Assembly: GCA_944389745.1 (NCBI GenBank)
Contig: CALXNM010000007.1
Span: 1 to 59,707 of the forward strand
DNA: 59,707 bases
Origin: an uncultured Clostridia bacterium
GTDB taxonomy: Bacteria; Bacillota; Clostridia; TANB77; CAG-508
Reading direction: 5' to 3'
Shown: positions 9,281-17,377 of the stretch, piece by piece
How positions within the stretch are numbered: the stretch's first letter is position 1
Layout: the number at the start of each line of letters is the position of its first letter
Notes under the pieces: generated by a model
What the model saw: only the letters and a program-made list of their open reading frames with translations
Database searches by the model: none
Told to the model about the DNA's origin: nothing
Position numbers and translations under genes: made by a program

Positions 9281-9790
9281 TTATACTAATATAATTGCTA
9301 TAGCTAAACCTAATACTCCTCCTAAAGTTTTGTATAGTTTCTCGTTTTTTTGTCTTTCTACTTCTGCTTGTTCTATTTGAGTGTCTAAAAAGTTCTGCAC
9401 TAATTTTATTTCGCTTATTTGTCCTTCTACATCTGTTTTTCCAAGCATTCTTCCTAGTTTTTTTAGTATGTCTATATCTTCTCTTGTTAGATTATTGTAT
9501 TGTTCATCTAAAGCCAAATCCCATGCTTCTCCAGCTGACCTTTCTTTCATGTCTTCAGCTGCTTTTATAAATATTCTGCCCATATTTCCATTTATGTTAT
9601 TTCCTATCTCATTAAAACTTTCTGGAACCGATTCATATGTAAATCTTATTTTTGTTAAAAACATATTTAATCCATTTTTCATATCTTTTAGTTCGTCTAC
9701 TCTTTCTGAGTATTTTTTGGCTATTATTTTTCCTGAATATAAACAAACTAAAAATATTAATAACAATATAAATAATTTTATAAATACCAT
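9281..9790 (-). CDS. spoIIIAB: Stage III sporulation protein SpoIIIAB
   Basis: Membrane protein of the SpoIIIA complex, distantly related to type II secretion GspF. The 169-residue protein has an N-terminal hydrophobic helix (2-20), a helical soluble region containing ERVDELKDMKNGLNMFLTKI, a stretch LKKLGRMLGKTDVEGQ characteristic of SpoIIIAB, and a C-terminal hydrophobic helix. Its ATG overlaps the TAA of a short open frame that crosses the 85-bp gap after spoIIIAA. I do not call that frame a gene. Confidence 0.93.
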   Translation of the reverse strand: MVFIKLFILLLIFLVCLYSGKIIAKKYSERVDELKDMKNGLNMFLTKIRFTYESVPESFNEIGNNINGNMGRIFIKAAEDMKERSAGEAWDLALDEQYNNLTREDIDILKKLGRMLGKTDVEGQISEIKLVQNFLDTQIEQAEVERQKNEKLYKTLGGVLGLAIAIILV

Positions 9791-9875
9791 TAAAATCTCC
9801 CCTTTTTAATTACTTTTCTTTTCATTTTCCAAAGCTTCATTCCATTTTCTATATTTGTCAAACTTTTACCACCTA

Positions 9876-10769
9876 CTACTGACTGTATATAAGCTTTAAA
9901 CTTCTGTCTTTTTCTATTAGTACTATTTTTTGTATAACCTTTAATTCAAATAGTTTTTTTAATATAGGATTTAATGTAATATCATTTAGCGAACTTCCAT
10001 GTGCTGTAAAAAGGCCATTCACACCTGAGCATACTGCATAATTTATAGCTTCTATATCTTCTTTTGTTCCTATTTCGTCTGCAACTATTACTTTTGGATT
10101 CATTGAACGTATAAGCATTTTCAACCCAATATCTTTTGAAACATTATCTAAAATATCTGTTCTTTCTCCTAAATCGTTTTGTGGTATCCCTTTATACATT
10201 GCTGCAATTTCTCCTCTTTCATCAACCACTCCAACATTTATTCCTTTAAAACCTATATTTTCTATACCATTACTTATATTTCTTACAGTATCTCTTAGTA
10301 TAGTGGTTTTTCCCCTTCCTGGTGGTGATAATATAACAGTGTTATAAACTGTATTTTCTCTTGTATTTAATATGTATTTTAATAGTTCTTTACTGCAGCC
10401 TAATATTTGTCTTGCTATTCTAAAGTTTAAACTAAATATATGTGATATGTTAATTACTTGTCCATCTTTACAAACTACATTACCAGTAATTCCTACTCTG
10501 TGACCACCTTTTATTGTAATAAATCCATTACATATTTGGTTTTGATATGTATATATTGAGTTATCACATATTTTTTGTAATATCTCTAAAACTTCTTTTG
10601 ATGAAATTATATAATTTACTGTATACTCCTCTTGTCCAATTTTTAATAATATTTTTCTATTTGTACGTATACGAATTTCTTCTAAATACTCTAATTTACT
10701 ACTATATTCTATTATTTTTTTCCTAAGTATATATGGAAAATATTCAAGTATCTCATTTATATTATTCAT
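9876..10769 (-). CDS. spoIIIAA: Stage III sporulation protein SpoIIIAA, secretion-type ATPase
   Basis: Cytoplasmic ATPase of the GspE/VirB11 type that powers the SpoIIIA channel. I place the start at the ATG at 10769 (MNNINEILEYFP), because AAGGTGAT lies 12 nt upstream; an ATG eight codons earlier has no such site and partly adjoins a repeat. Numbered from this start, Walker A PPGRGKTT is at about 149-156, the SpoIIIAA-typical VVDERGEIA at about 181-189 and Walker B VIVADEIG at about 227-234. The length of 297 residues is normal. First gene of the complete spoIIIAA-AH operon. Sigma-E control is expected from the family, but I could not identify a convincing sigma-E promoter. Confidence 0.94.
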   Translation of the reverse strand: MNNINEILEYFPYILRKKIIEYSSKLEYLEEIRIRTNRKILLKIGQEEYTVNYIISSKEVLEILQKICDNSIYTYQNQICNGFITIKGGHRVGITGNVVCKDGQVINISHIFSLNFRIARQILGCSKELLKYILNTRENTVYNTVILSPPGRGKTTILRDTVRNISNGIENIGFKGINVGVVDERGEIAAMYKGIPQNDLGERTDILDNVSKDIGLKMLIRSMNPKVIVADEIGTKEDIEAINYAVCSGVNGLFTAHGSSLNDITLNPILKKLFELKVIQKIVLIEKDRSLKLIYSQ

Positions 10770-10796
10770 TTGTTTGTTTATCACCTTCTCCATCTT

Positions 10797-10826
10797 TGTG
10801 CCAAGGGGTCTGTCCCCATTGGCACA
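10797..10826. repeat. Dispersed REP-like palindrome, copy 1
   Basis: TGTGCCAAGGGG, a short spacer and CCCCATTGGCACA form an imperfect palindrome with the inner core GGGGTCTGTCCCC. It lies directly 5' of the spoIIIAA start, so it would be in the leader of the spoIIIA mRNA. Related copies lie at 24641, 28059, 43356 and 44821. Confidence 0.8.
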
Positions 10827-10830
10827 TAAA

Positions 10831-10869
10831 AAAATACAACATATATATTAAATATATATGCTGTATTTT
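10831..10869 (-). terminator. Intrinsic terminator after the 656-residue exported-protein gene
   Basis: The stem AAAATACA-CATATATATT / AATATATATG-TGTATTTT, with one mismatch, is followed on the minus strand by seven T. It lies about 40 bp past the stop at 10908 and about 60 bp before the spoIIIAA start. Confidence 0.75.
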
Positions 10870-10907
10870 CTATTTTTAGAACTATTGTATAAATATTTTA
10901 TAATTTT

Positions 10908-12878
10908 TTAATAATCCATTGGCTCAATACCGGTTGATAATATTGAATTTGTGCTTGTTGTTACACTATTAGTAGTTGTTTCTGTTGTTCCTGTACTTGC
11001 AGTTGCCCCTAAATCTGTTATATATATTGTTGTTATTTTATTTGATGTCTGATCATATCCAAATGAAACATTATATGTTGAAGTGGCTTGTAATGAAGCA
11101 TTAACTGTATCTAAATATGTTCCATCAGTATTACTAATACTAACTTCAGAAACATTCACAATTGAATTACCTGCTGTTGTAAGTACTTGTATTTTTTCTG
11201 AATTATCTGTTGCTACTAAATTATGTTGTTTTACAGTATCTACTAATGTTTTCGCATTAGCACCAGTTATATTTCCTTCATATGATGTAAATTCTGCATT
11301 ATATGCAGCTGTTTCTTGTTCGCTCATGCTTGTACTTGATAACTCATCTCCCATTGTTTGTACTTGGTCTAATGACGTAGCAGGTGCTGCTATCCACACA
11401 AACAATGGATTTATTCCATCTGTTGGGTAACCAATTTGTGTCATTTGATTTGTATTTAATTGTACTAAACTGCTTGCATATTGTATTAAGAATGGTAATA
11501 GTTGATTTGATGAATAATTATTTATTACAACTGTTGTTGAATCATTGAAGCCATCTATTACTACTTCATTACCGAATGTTACATTTTTATTAAATGTGTA
11601 TGTTGTTGTTAAATAATTTGGATCTCCTACTGTTACAGTTATTGTTTCTTTTGGATTATTTGTATTTAAGTCTGCATATCCTAAATTAGTTGTAATATAT
11701 GTTGTTCCATTATATGCACCAGTTATTGTATATGCTATATTAGAATCTGCTGAATTTGTTTGTTCTTTAGATATTTCAAATAATATGATGTCTGTATTAT
11801 TAGTATTATCTGTAGCTACTGTAGATGTGTTAGTAGCACTATTACTGCTAACTTCTACTCCTGTAAGTTCTACAGCAAATTTCGTTGTAGCTTTTTTGCT
11901 TTCTGTAACTGTTAATTTAACGTTTCCACTCCATGTTTGTGCATCTATTTCGTTTTTATATGCTAATATATTTTCAGATGTTATTGTATTTGTTGTTTGT
12001 GTTGTTAATAATGATGATTGAGTACCAGTTAATAAATCTGATTGTACATTTTGTTCTAAGTTTAAATCGCCTTCTAACTCAGTGTATATACTATTTAATT
12101 TATCTATCATTGTTGTATCTGTACTTAATGTTTGTAACATTTGAGATAATATAGCTTTTACTTCTTCTGCTGATATGTTAAGTACATAACTTACAGTTCC
12201 ATCATCATTTTTAATTTTTGTAAACTTGTCCTCTGTTATTCCATTAAACATTGGTGTAAGATATGTTTCATTAATATGAGTTTTTTCTTCATCTGATAAA
12301 TTTAGAGATTCAATATCTGGCATTTCTAATTTATCAGGAACCCCTGTTACATCTGTTGCACCTAAAGATTGTAATAATCCTGGTAAGTTACTGTTATCTA
12401 CAGCCACATAATTAGTTTCTGATATGCCATTTACTAATATTCCATATCTATCTCCATCCTGTTTAATTGTAAATGGGAAATTAACCGTATCTGTATAATT
12501 AACCACAAAATTTTCTTCAACTTTTTTGTTTGTCTTATCAACTTTTCCATTGAAAGTTATGTTTGTGTTGTTCGCATATCCAATAAGAGATTGTACTTCT
12601 TGTAATGTTGTATCTGCTGATGTATCAGCTATAATTTCTGAATTCGCAGATATTGTTCCATTACTTTCATATGCTACCATATTTTTCTTTGTTTCATAAT
12701 CCTTTAAAGCTGTTGGAAAAAATTCATCTTCTGTTACGACTTGTGATGAATATTTTGCAAATAGTTCTTTGTCTGATTTAAATACATCTGTGCCTAAAAA
12801 TAAGTATGTTAAAACTCCTGCTACGATAAGTAATACCACTAGTACTGATATTACAATTACTAACGTTTTTTTCTTCAT
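10908..12878 (-). CDS. Membrane-anchored exported protein of unknown function
   Basis: I do not recognise the family with confidence. The 656-residue protein starts at an ATG with AAGGGGG upstream. It has a short Lys-rich N-terminus, one hydrophobic helix at about 5-29 and no cysteine that would suit a lipobox, so it is probably a bitopic protein facing outside. The rest is hydrophilic and rich in Thr, Ser, Asn and Gln, with beta-strand-like segments and a Thr/Ser-rich C-terminus. It has a leader hairpin upstream and its own terminator, so it is probably a single-gene unit. The composition suggests an envelope lipoprotein-like substrate-binding or scaffold role, but nothing shows a catalytic site. 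Confidence 0.8.
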   Translation of the reverse strand: MKKKTLVIVISVLVVLLIVAGVLTYLFLGTDVFKSDKELFAKYSSQVVTEDEFFPTALKDYETKKNMVAYESNGTISANSEIIADTSADTTLQEVQSLIGYANNTNITFNGKVDKTNKKVEENFVVNYTDTVNFPFTIKQDGDRYGILVNGISETNYVAVDNSNLPGLLQSLGATDVTGVPDKLEMPDIESLNLSDEEKTHINETYLTPMFNGITEDKFTKIKNDDGTVSYVLNISAEEVKAILSQMLQTLSTDTTMIDKLNSIYTELEGDLNLEQNVQSDLLTGTQSSLLTTQTTNTITSENILAYKNEIDAQTWSGNVKLTVTESKKATTKFAVELTGVEVSSNSATNTSTVATDNTNNTDIILFEISKEQTNSADSNIAYTITGAYNGTTYITTNLGYADLNTNNPKETITVTVGDPNYLTTTYTFNKNVTFGNEVVIDGFNDSTTVVINNYSSNQLLPFLIQYASSLVQLNTNQMTQIGYPTDGINPLFVWIAAPATSLDQVQTMGDELSSTSMSEQETAAYNAEFTSYEGNITGANAKTLVDTVKQHNLVATDNSEKIQVLTTAGNSIVNVSEVSISNTDGTYLDTVNASLQATSTYNVSFGYDQTSNKITTIYITDLGATASTGTTETTTNSVTTSTNSILSTGIEPMDY

Positions 12879-12907
12879 TATTTTTCCCCCTTGTTTTAAT
12901 TTTTCGT

Positions 12908-12934
12908 AAAACTTTATATTCTATATAAAGTTTT
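12908..12934 (-). promoter_or_regulatory. Perfect hairpin in the leader of the exported-protein gene
   Basis: AAAACTTTATAT and ATATAAAGTTTT form a perfect 12-bp stem with a 3-nt loop about 30 nt before the start codon at 12878. No T-run follows on the minus strand, so an mRNA-stabilising 5' hairpin is more likely than a terminator. A TTGACT at about 12966 could be the -35 of the promoter. Confidence 0.5.
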
Positions 12935-13044
12935 GTTTTTACTATATATTTAAATTTTAAAGTCAAAATAATTAAGACAAATTAATATACATGATGGATA
13001 TCAGTAATATAATGTCAATATTGTTTAACTATATACATATTTTT

Positions 13045-13092
13045 GAAAAAAGCAGAATTTATATATTGATGCTATATAAACTCTGCTTTTTC
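13045..13092 (-). terminator. Intrinsic terminator after the YebC-family gene
   Basis: AAAAAGCAGA-TTTATATA pairs with TATATAAA-TCTGCTTTTT (one mismatch, 8-nt loop) and a T-run follows on the minus strand. It lies about 90 bp past the stop at 13184. Confidence 0.75.
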
Positions 13093-13183
13093 CTAATATA
13101 TATTTTTTATTTTCTTCTTTTGCTTTTGTGTACTTGTTATTTTATTTATTTTTCTAATTATTTCATTATAATATTTCTAAAGA

Positions 13184-13909
13184 TTATTCTTCCCAGTTAT
13201 GGTATACATTCATAACATCATCTAAATCTTCTAGATTGTCTATTAATCTTTGCATTTTTTCTCCATCTTTTTCGTCTAATTTTACATATGTAGATGGAAC
13301 CATTTGAATTTCTGCTTGTAAAAACTCTAATCCTTTACTTTCTAAAGCTTCTCTTACTGCTGAAAAATCTTCTGGTAATGTAGTTATCTCATAGCATTCA
13401 TCTGTTGCTTCAAAATCTTCTGCACCACTATCTAGAGCTAACATCATCATATCATCTTCTGATAAGTCTGTAGTTGTTTTATCAATTACTATTACTCCTT
13501 TTTTTGAGAACATATATGACACACAACCTGTAGTACCTAAATTTCCTCCAGATCTATCAAATGCATGTCTAACATCTGCTGCTGTTCTATTTTTATTATC
13601 TGTACTTGCTTCAACAATTACAGCAACTCCATTTACTCCATATCCTTCATATGTTATTTCCTCGTAGTTTTCGTTATTGCCTTCACCAGATGCTTTTTTT
13701 ATTGCATTATTTATTGTATCATTAGGCATATTATTTGCCTTACATTTTGCTATTACATCTTTTAGTTTAGAATTACCGGCCGGATCAGGACCACCTTGCT
13801 TAACTGCTATTAATAATTCTCTTCCTAATTTTGTAAATATTTTTCCTCTTGCAGCATCTGCTTTACCTTTTTTTGCTTGAATATTATGCCATTTAGAATG
13901 TCCTGACAT
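13184..13909 (-). CDS. YebC/PmpR-family protein
   Basis: The YebC family was long annotated as DNA-binding regulators; more recent work assigns some members to relief of ribosome stalling on proline-rich stretches. The 241-residue protein starts [18 protein letters not shown], the near-invariant family N-terminus, and contains [18 protein letters not shown] and [20 protein letters not shown]. The ATG has AAGGAGG upstream. It stands alone, with its own terminator. Family assignment is firm; which of the two roles applies cannot be told from sequence. Confidence 0.95.
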   Translation of the reverse strand: MSGHSKWHNIQAKKGKADAARGKIFTKLGRELLIAVKQGGPDPAGNSKLKDVIAKCKANNMPNDTINNAIKKASGEGNNENYEEITYEGYGVNGVAVIVEASTDNKNRTAADVRHAFDRSGGNLGTTGCVSYMFSKKGVIVIDKTTTDLSEDDMMMLALDSGAEDFEATDECYEITTLPEDFSAVREALESKGLEFLQAEIQMVPSTYVKLDEKDGEKMQRLIDNLEDLDDVMNVYHNWEE

Positions 13910-14068
13910 TTTTTACGCCTCCTTCTAATTTTTTTCTAAATAATTGATTTTTTATTTTATATATAAAAAACACCACAAATATTTTAACACATTTTTTTTG
14001 TTTTGTGTAGTATTTTTTACAAATATTGTTTGTTTTTTTGAGGTTGTTGAAACCGTGCAACGAAATAG

Positions 14069-15105
14069 TTACTCACTTCTTAATGCTAAAACAGGATCTT
14101 CTTTTGCAGCTTTTCTATCATCAAATCTTTTTCCTGTAAATACATTTACATCTGGATTTTTTAATTGTTCTTGTACTATCTTGCTATTATTTGCATTTTT
14201 AATTACATGTTCTGTTAAAGATGCTTGATAATATATTCCAGACATTAGCATAGTACTTGTTGCCCCTTCTTTTGGCTGTATAATTCCAACTATTTTTAAA
14301 TCTTCTCCATTTTTTACTAGTTTCTTCATAATTTGCTTCACTACTTGTTCCCATAAGTATTGAGCTTATATCGACTCCCGAACTTTGTATTTGTAAAGGA
14401 TATTCAGATAAAGTATCCTCTTCAACTGATTTAATATATGTATTTACACCATTTGATAATGATAATATAAGTGCTATTCCAATAATACCAATTGAACCTG
14501 CAAATGATGTTAAAATAGTTCTTCCTTTTTTAGTTCTTAAATTGTTAAATGAAAGTGATAAAGAAGTTAAGAAAGACATTGATGTTTTTCCTAGATTTTT
14601 GTGAACAGGCTGTTTATGTTTTTCTTTTTCTACTTCATATGGATTTGTATCAGAAAGTATTTTTCCATTGACCACCAGATAATTGGTTTGGTTTTTTATG
14701 AATTTGATTTGCAAGGCCAACTTTTTCTAGAGCTTTTATTGCTCTTTGTCTACGTTCATTTCTAGATACTCCAGAAATAGTAAGCGCTAATTCCACATTT
14801 GCTAAAATTGTTTGGTGTGGTATTAAATTATAGCTTTGGAAAACAAAACCTATTGTGTGATTACGGTAAGAATCCCAATCTCTATCTTTATATTTTTTTG
14901 TAGAAATACCATTAATTATTAAATCACCTTTATCATAACGGTCTAAACCACCTATAATATTTAAAAGTGTTGTTTTTCCAGAACCACTTGGTCCTAATAT
15001 TGCTACAAATTCATTATCTCTTAAATTTAAACTTACTTTATCTAAGGCTTTTTGTACTAAATTACCTGTTTTATATTCTTTATAAACATCCTTTATCTGT
15101 AACAT
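14069..15105 (-). pseudogene. MacB-like ABC transporter (ATPase plus FtsX permease), decayed by internal deletions
   Basis: The intact family is a fused ATPase-permease of the MacB/LolCDE type. The piece starting at 15105 (ATG, TAGGAGAG upstream) has Walker A GPSGSGKTT, a Q-loop and the signature LSGGQ. At about 14665 it jumps straight to KILSDTNPYE, normally the end of the ATPase domain, so Walker B and the H-loop are gone and the frame changes. The permease then keeps its first transmembrane segment (LRTKKGRTILTSFAGSIGI) to about 14330, shifts frame again into the NGEDLKIVGIIQPKEGATST part, and finally jumps to the authentic C-terminus KAAKEDPVLALRSE. Both ends of the gene survive but most of the middle is lost; it cannot make a working transporter. 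Confidence 0.85.
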
Positions 15106-15217
15106 AACTTTCTCTCCTAGTTTGCATAATATTTTTATTGTAACATATATTTATGGACATTTGATGAATTTTTTATTTCACTTTTGGCATTTGTAATTAT
15201 TTATACAGTTTAGCTCA

Positions 15218-15499
15218 TTATTTAAATTTAAATTTATAATAATATGGCTGAATATCTCCTACTAAAGTGTCAAAATAAATAATATTTCCATCTATGAATA
15301 ATAATATAATAACATATGACATTAAATAAAAACTCTCCAAATAGGCTTACAATATATTCTACAATTGATCCCACAATAAATCCACCAATAAATAACCTAT
15401 TATACTATATATAATAAAATAAGCAAAAATTCTCCATATACTATATCCAAATATTTTTAGAGTTTCTTTATTTTTCTTTACTTCTTCAATTTGTTCCAT
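15218..15499 (-). pseudogene. Remnant of a CmpB-like (putative ABC permease) membrane protein
   Basis: An ATG at 15499 with AAAAGGAG upstream opens MEQIEEVKKNKETLKIFGYS followed by IWRIFAYFIIYSIIGY, the N-terminus of a clostridial membrane family often annotated as putative ABC transporter permease (CmpB). After a few codons the frame breaks. In another frame the DNA reads FIGGFIVGSIVEYIVSLFGE, a later transmembrane segment of the same family, so the middle is deleted. Beyond that a third open frame (FIDGNIIYFDTLVGDIQPYY, stop at 15218-15220) has no clear match. The remnant explains most of the otherwise empty 15106-15667 interval. No functional product expected. Confidence 0.6.
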
Positions 15500-15617
15500 A
15501 TATTCTCCTTTTGAAAAAAAGTTCTATTTTTTGAAAGTATAACATTTTAAATAAACTTAAAATCAAATAACAAAATCTTTAAGTTTTTTGTTATTTCTTA
15601 TACTAAACCTATTATAC

Positions 15618-15663
15618 AAAAATCAGAACATATTGTTGTTCTTATCAATATGTTCTGATTTTT
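15618..15663 (-). terminator. Strong terminator after the six-gene cassette
   Basis: AAAAATCAGAACATATTG pairs perfectly over 18 bp with CAATATGTTCTGATTTTT, with a 10-nt loop. It lies 5 bp past the stop of the last cassette gene (15668). The arms end in A and T runs, so it could act in both directions. Its core AGAACATATTG recurs in the terminator at 22866-22903. Confidence 0.85.
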
Positions 15664-15667
15664 AATG

Positions 15668-16273
15668 TTATCTTGCTATTTTGTATGAGTAGCCTTCTCC
15701 AAACTCTATATTTTTTATATTAGGGTCTATATTATTTTCTTTCTTGAATTCTTCAAATATATCCCAATAAGTTCCTTTCTTAGCATTTTTCATATTAAAT
15801 CCTAATTCTTTACTTGCTGTTATAGCATTTTTTTCATTCCCATGAATCTCCAAAAACACGCCAAAAGGCAATTCATCTAGGTTTAGTTCTACTTCATCAT
15901 TATACTTCCATTTTAGTCTATATTTTTCCATTGTAAAAGTTTCATGAAGACCTATTTGCTCTAAAATATATTGTATCTTTTTGATGTCACTTACTTCCAC
16001 TTCAATATCATTTCTTTTTAGGAAATTATCATTGTCATTAGTATTATTTAATTTTTCTTTTATAGATATAACATTTTTTATTCCGCTTCTAACTCTTATA
16101 AATTTTCCTTCATGTTCTAAGCTTGAATCTTTGTTATCATATCTAATTGTTTTTTCTTTATAGCCTCCTATTAATACAATACTTTTTTCTCGTAATAGAT
16201 TAATAAAACTATTTACATTTTCTACTTTAAACTTAATCTCGTTACTTATATTTATCATTAAATTAAATTTCAT
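15668..16273 (-). CDS. CYTH-domain protein (class IV adenylate cyclase / triphosphatase type), copy B
   Basis: CYTH proteins act on triphosphates inside a beta-barrel tunnel with paired acidic and basic residues. This 201-residue protein has the N-terminal strand NEIKFKV (a variant of the ExExK motif), then RYDNKD, the substrate-Arg strand GKFIRVRSG, ISIKEKL, and a later EVELNLDELPFGVFLEIHG carrying the acidic residues. The layout is closest to CyaB/class IV cyclase-like members. Two ATGs compete (MKFNLM-); the only Shine-Dalgarno AAAGGA abuts the first, so the start is uncertain by five codons. Last gene of a six-gene cassette, 52 bp after the phosphoribosyltransferase-like gene. Substrate unknown. 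Confidence 0.85.
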   Translation of the reverse strand: MKFNLMINISNEIKFKVENVNSFINLLREKSIVLIGGYKEKTIRYDNKDSSLEHEGKFIRVRSGIKNVISIKEKLNNTNDNDNFLKRNDIEVEVSDIKKIQYILEQIGLHETFTMEKYRLKWKYNDEVELNLDELPFGVFLEIHGNEKNAITASKELGFNMKNAKKGTYWDIFEEFKKENNIDPNIKNIEFGEGYSYKIAR

Positions 16274-16324
16274 TCCTTTCTTGCTATCTCAAAAGCACTT
16301 TATAAGGATTAAGATACTGTATTT

Positions 16325-17359
16325 TTAATTATTTTTAAAAATCTTAATATACATATTTCTAAAAAATTCCTTATCTTTAATATTTAATTCTTCTTTAGCA
16401 AAAATATTATTAAGAATCATTGAGTAATCTGATTCTACAATATTATTTTTATTTTTTGGATTAATTCCCAATATAATTGGCTTTCCACCTAAAGCTTCTA
16501 CTTTTTTCTTTGCAATTTTCATAGTTTTTCCAGAATACATATTATCTATAATTAATACATTTTTGCCATTTAAATTTTTCTCAAATAATTTAAATGTTTT
16601 TCCCTTGTTTCTTTCTGCATGAATTTCCCAAAACATAATTTTATTTATATTGTTTTTATTAGTAAATGATGATAGATATTTAAAACATCCAAATGGTATA
16701 AATAGCATTACATCAATTTTTTCATCTATTTTGTCTAGATTATATATCTTGTCTACATTTGGATTATAGCAATTCATTTTTTTCATCAGCCAAATATTTT
16801 GATTTAATTCTTTATAAAAAAATTGTTCAGCAATACTTCTTTCACTTAATAATTGTTTATAGCGTTCAAGTATTTTAGGTTTTCCGATTTCTTTATTTAC
16901 ATTATCAATATATATTTTATATTTAGGATTATCAAGAAACTCTTCTAACATATCCATTTTTAATTTTTCAATTCTATCATCACTGCCTGCAATTCTTATT
17001 TCTGTATCAAGCACAGGACCATTAGAAATTAAATAATCAAAATCGCTATAATAAATGCCATCATTATCTATAATTCTATTTATAAATTTTTTTAAAGAAT
17101 TATTTTCAATTAATTCATTTAAAAAATCGTAATAGGCCAAATTAATTATTGGATTATTGTATTGCATTACCTTTCTAAAATTTGTAATGTCTACAATACA
17201 TTCTTCTGGCGGAATAACTCTAAAACCATCTGTATATTGATTATATTTCCATCCTTTTTCTTTAAGTATATTTACTTTCTCTATATTATCAGTATAATAT
17301 ACTACTCCACTTCTAGCATATTCAACATATGTTATATTTTTTGAAAAAATACTGTTCAT
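16325..17359 (-). CDS. Protein with C-terminal phosphoribosyltransferase-like domain
   Basis: The ATG at 17359 (MNSIFSKNITYVEYARSG) has AAGGG 8 nt upstream. The 344-residue protein has a predicted PRTase fold in its C-terminal third: the strand-loop VLIIDNMYSGKT (about 268-279) matches the PRPP-binding pattern VVDDxxxTGxT, with Asn for the second acidic residue and Ser for Thr. The N-terminal 200 residues are helical, charged and unfamiliar to me. It begins 19 bp after the radical SAM fusion gene and ends 52 bp before the CYTH gene, so it belongs to the cassette. A PRPP- or ribose-5-phosphate-linked substrate is a reasonable guess; loss of the second Asp leaves catalysis uncertain. Confidence 0.7.
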   Translation of the reverse strand: MNSIFSKNITYVEYARSGVVYYTDNIEKVNILKEKGWKYNQYTDGFRVIPPEECIVDITNFRKVMQYNNPIINLAYYDFLNELIENNSLKKFINRIIDNDGIYYSDFDYLISNGPVLDTEIRIAGSDDRIEKLKMDMLEEFLDNPKYKIYIDNVNKEIGKPKILERYKQLLSERSIAEQFFYKELNQNIWLMKKMNCYNPNVDKIYNLDKIDEKIDVMLFIPFGCFKYLSSFTNKNNINKIMFWEIHAERNKGKTFKLFEKNLNGKNVLIIDNMYSGKTMKIAKKKVEALGGKPIILGINPKNKNNIVESDYSMILNNIFAKEELNIKDKEFFRNMYIKIFKNN

Positions 17360-17377
17360 TCTCACAACCCTTATTAT

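Larger units (their letters stand above)
12879..13183. other. Gene-free spacer between yebC-family gene and the exported-protein gene
   Basis: Apart from the leader hairpin (12908-12934) and the terminator (13045-13092), I see only AT-rich DNA with a candidate promoter for the downstream gene. No small ORF with a credible ribosome-binding site was found. Confidence 0.6.

Noticed and set aside
9791..9875. Short open frame between spoIIIAA and spoIIIAB ending in TAATG over the spoIIIAB start
   Set aside because: No start codon with a ribosome-binding site and no recognisable peptide; probably the translated spacer only.
14199..14720. A 173-codon frame that could be called a separate permease gene
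   Set aside because: It begins inside the ATPase part of the MacB-like gene, contains only one true transmembrane segment and ends in an out-of-frame tail; it is a fragment of the pseudogene.
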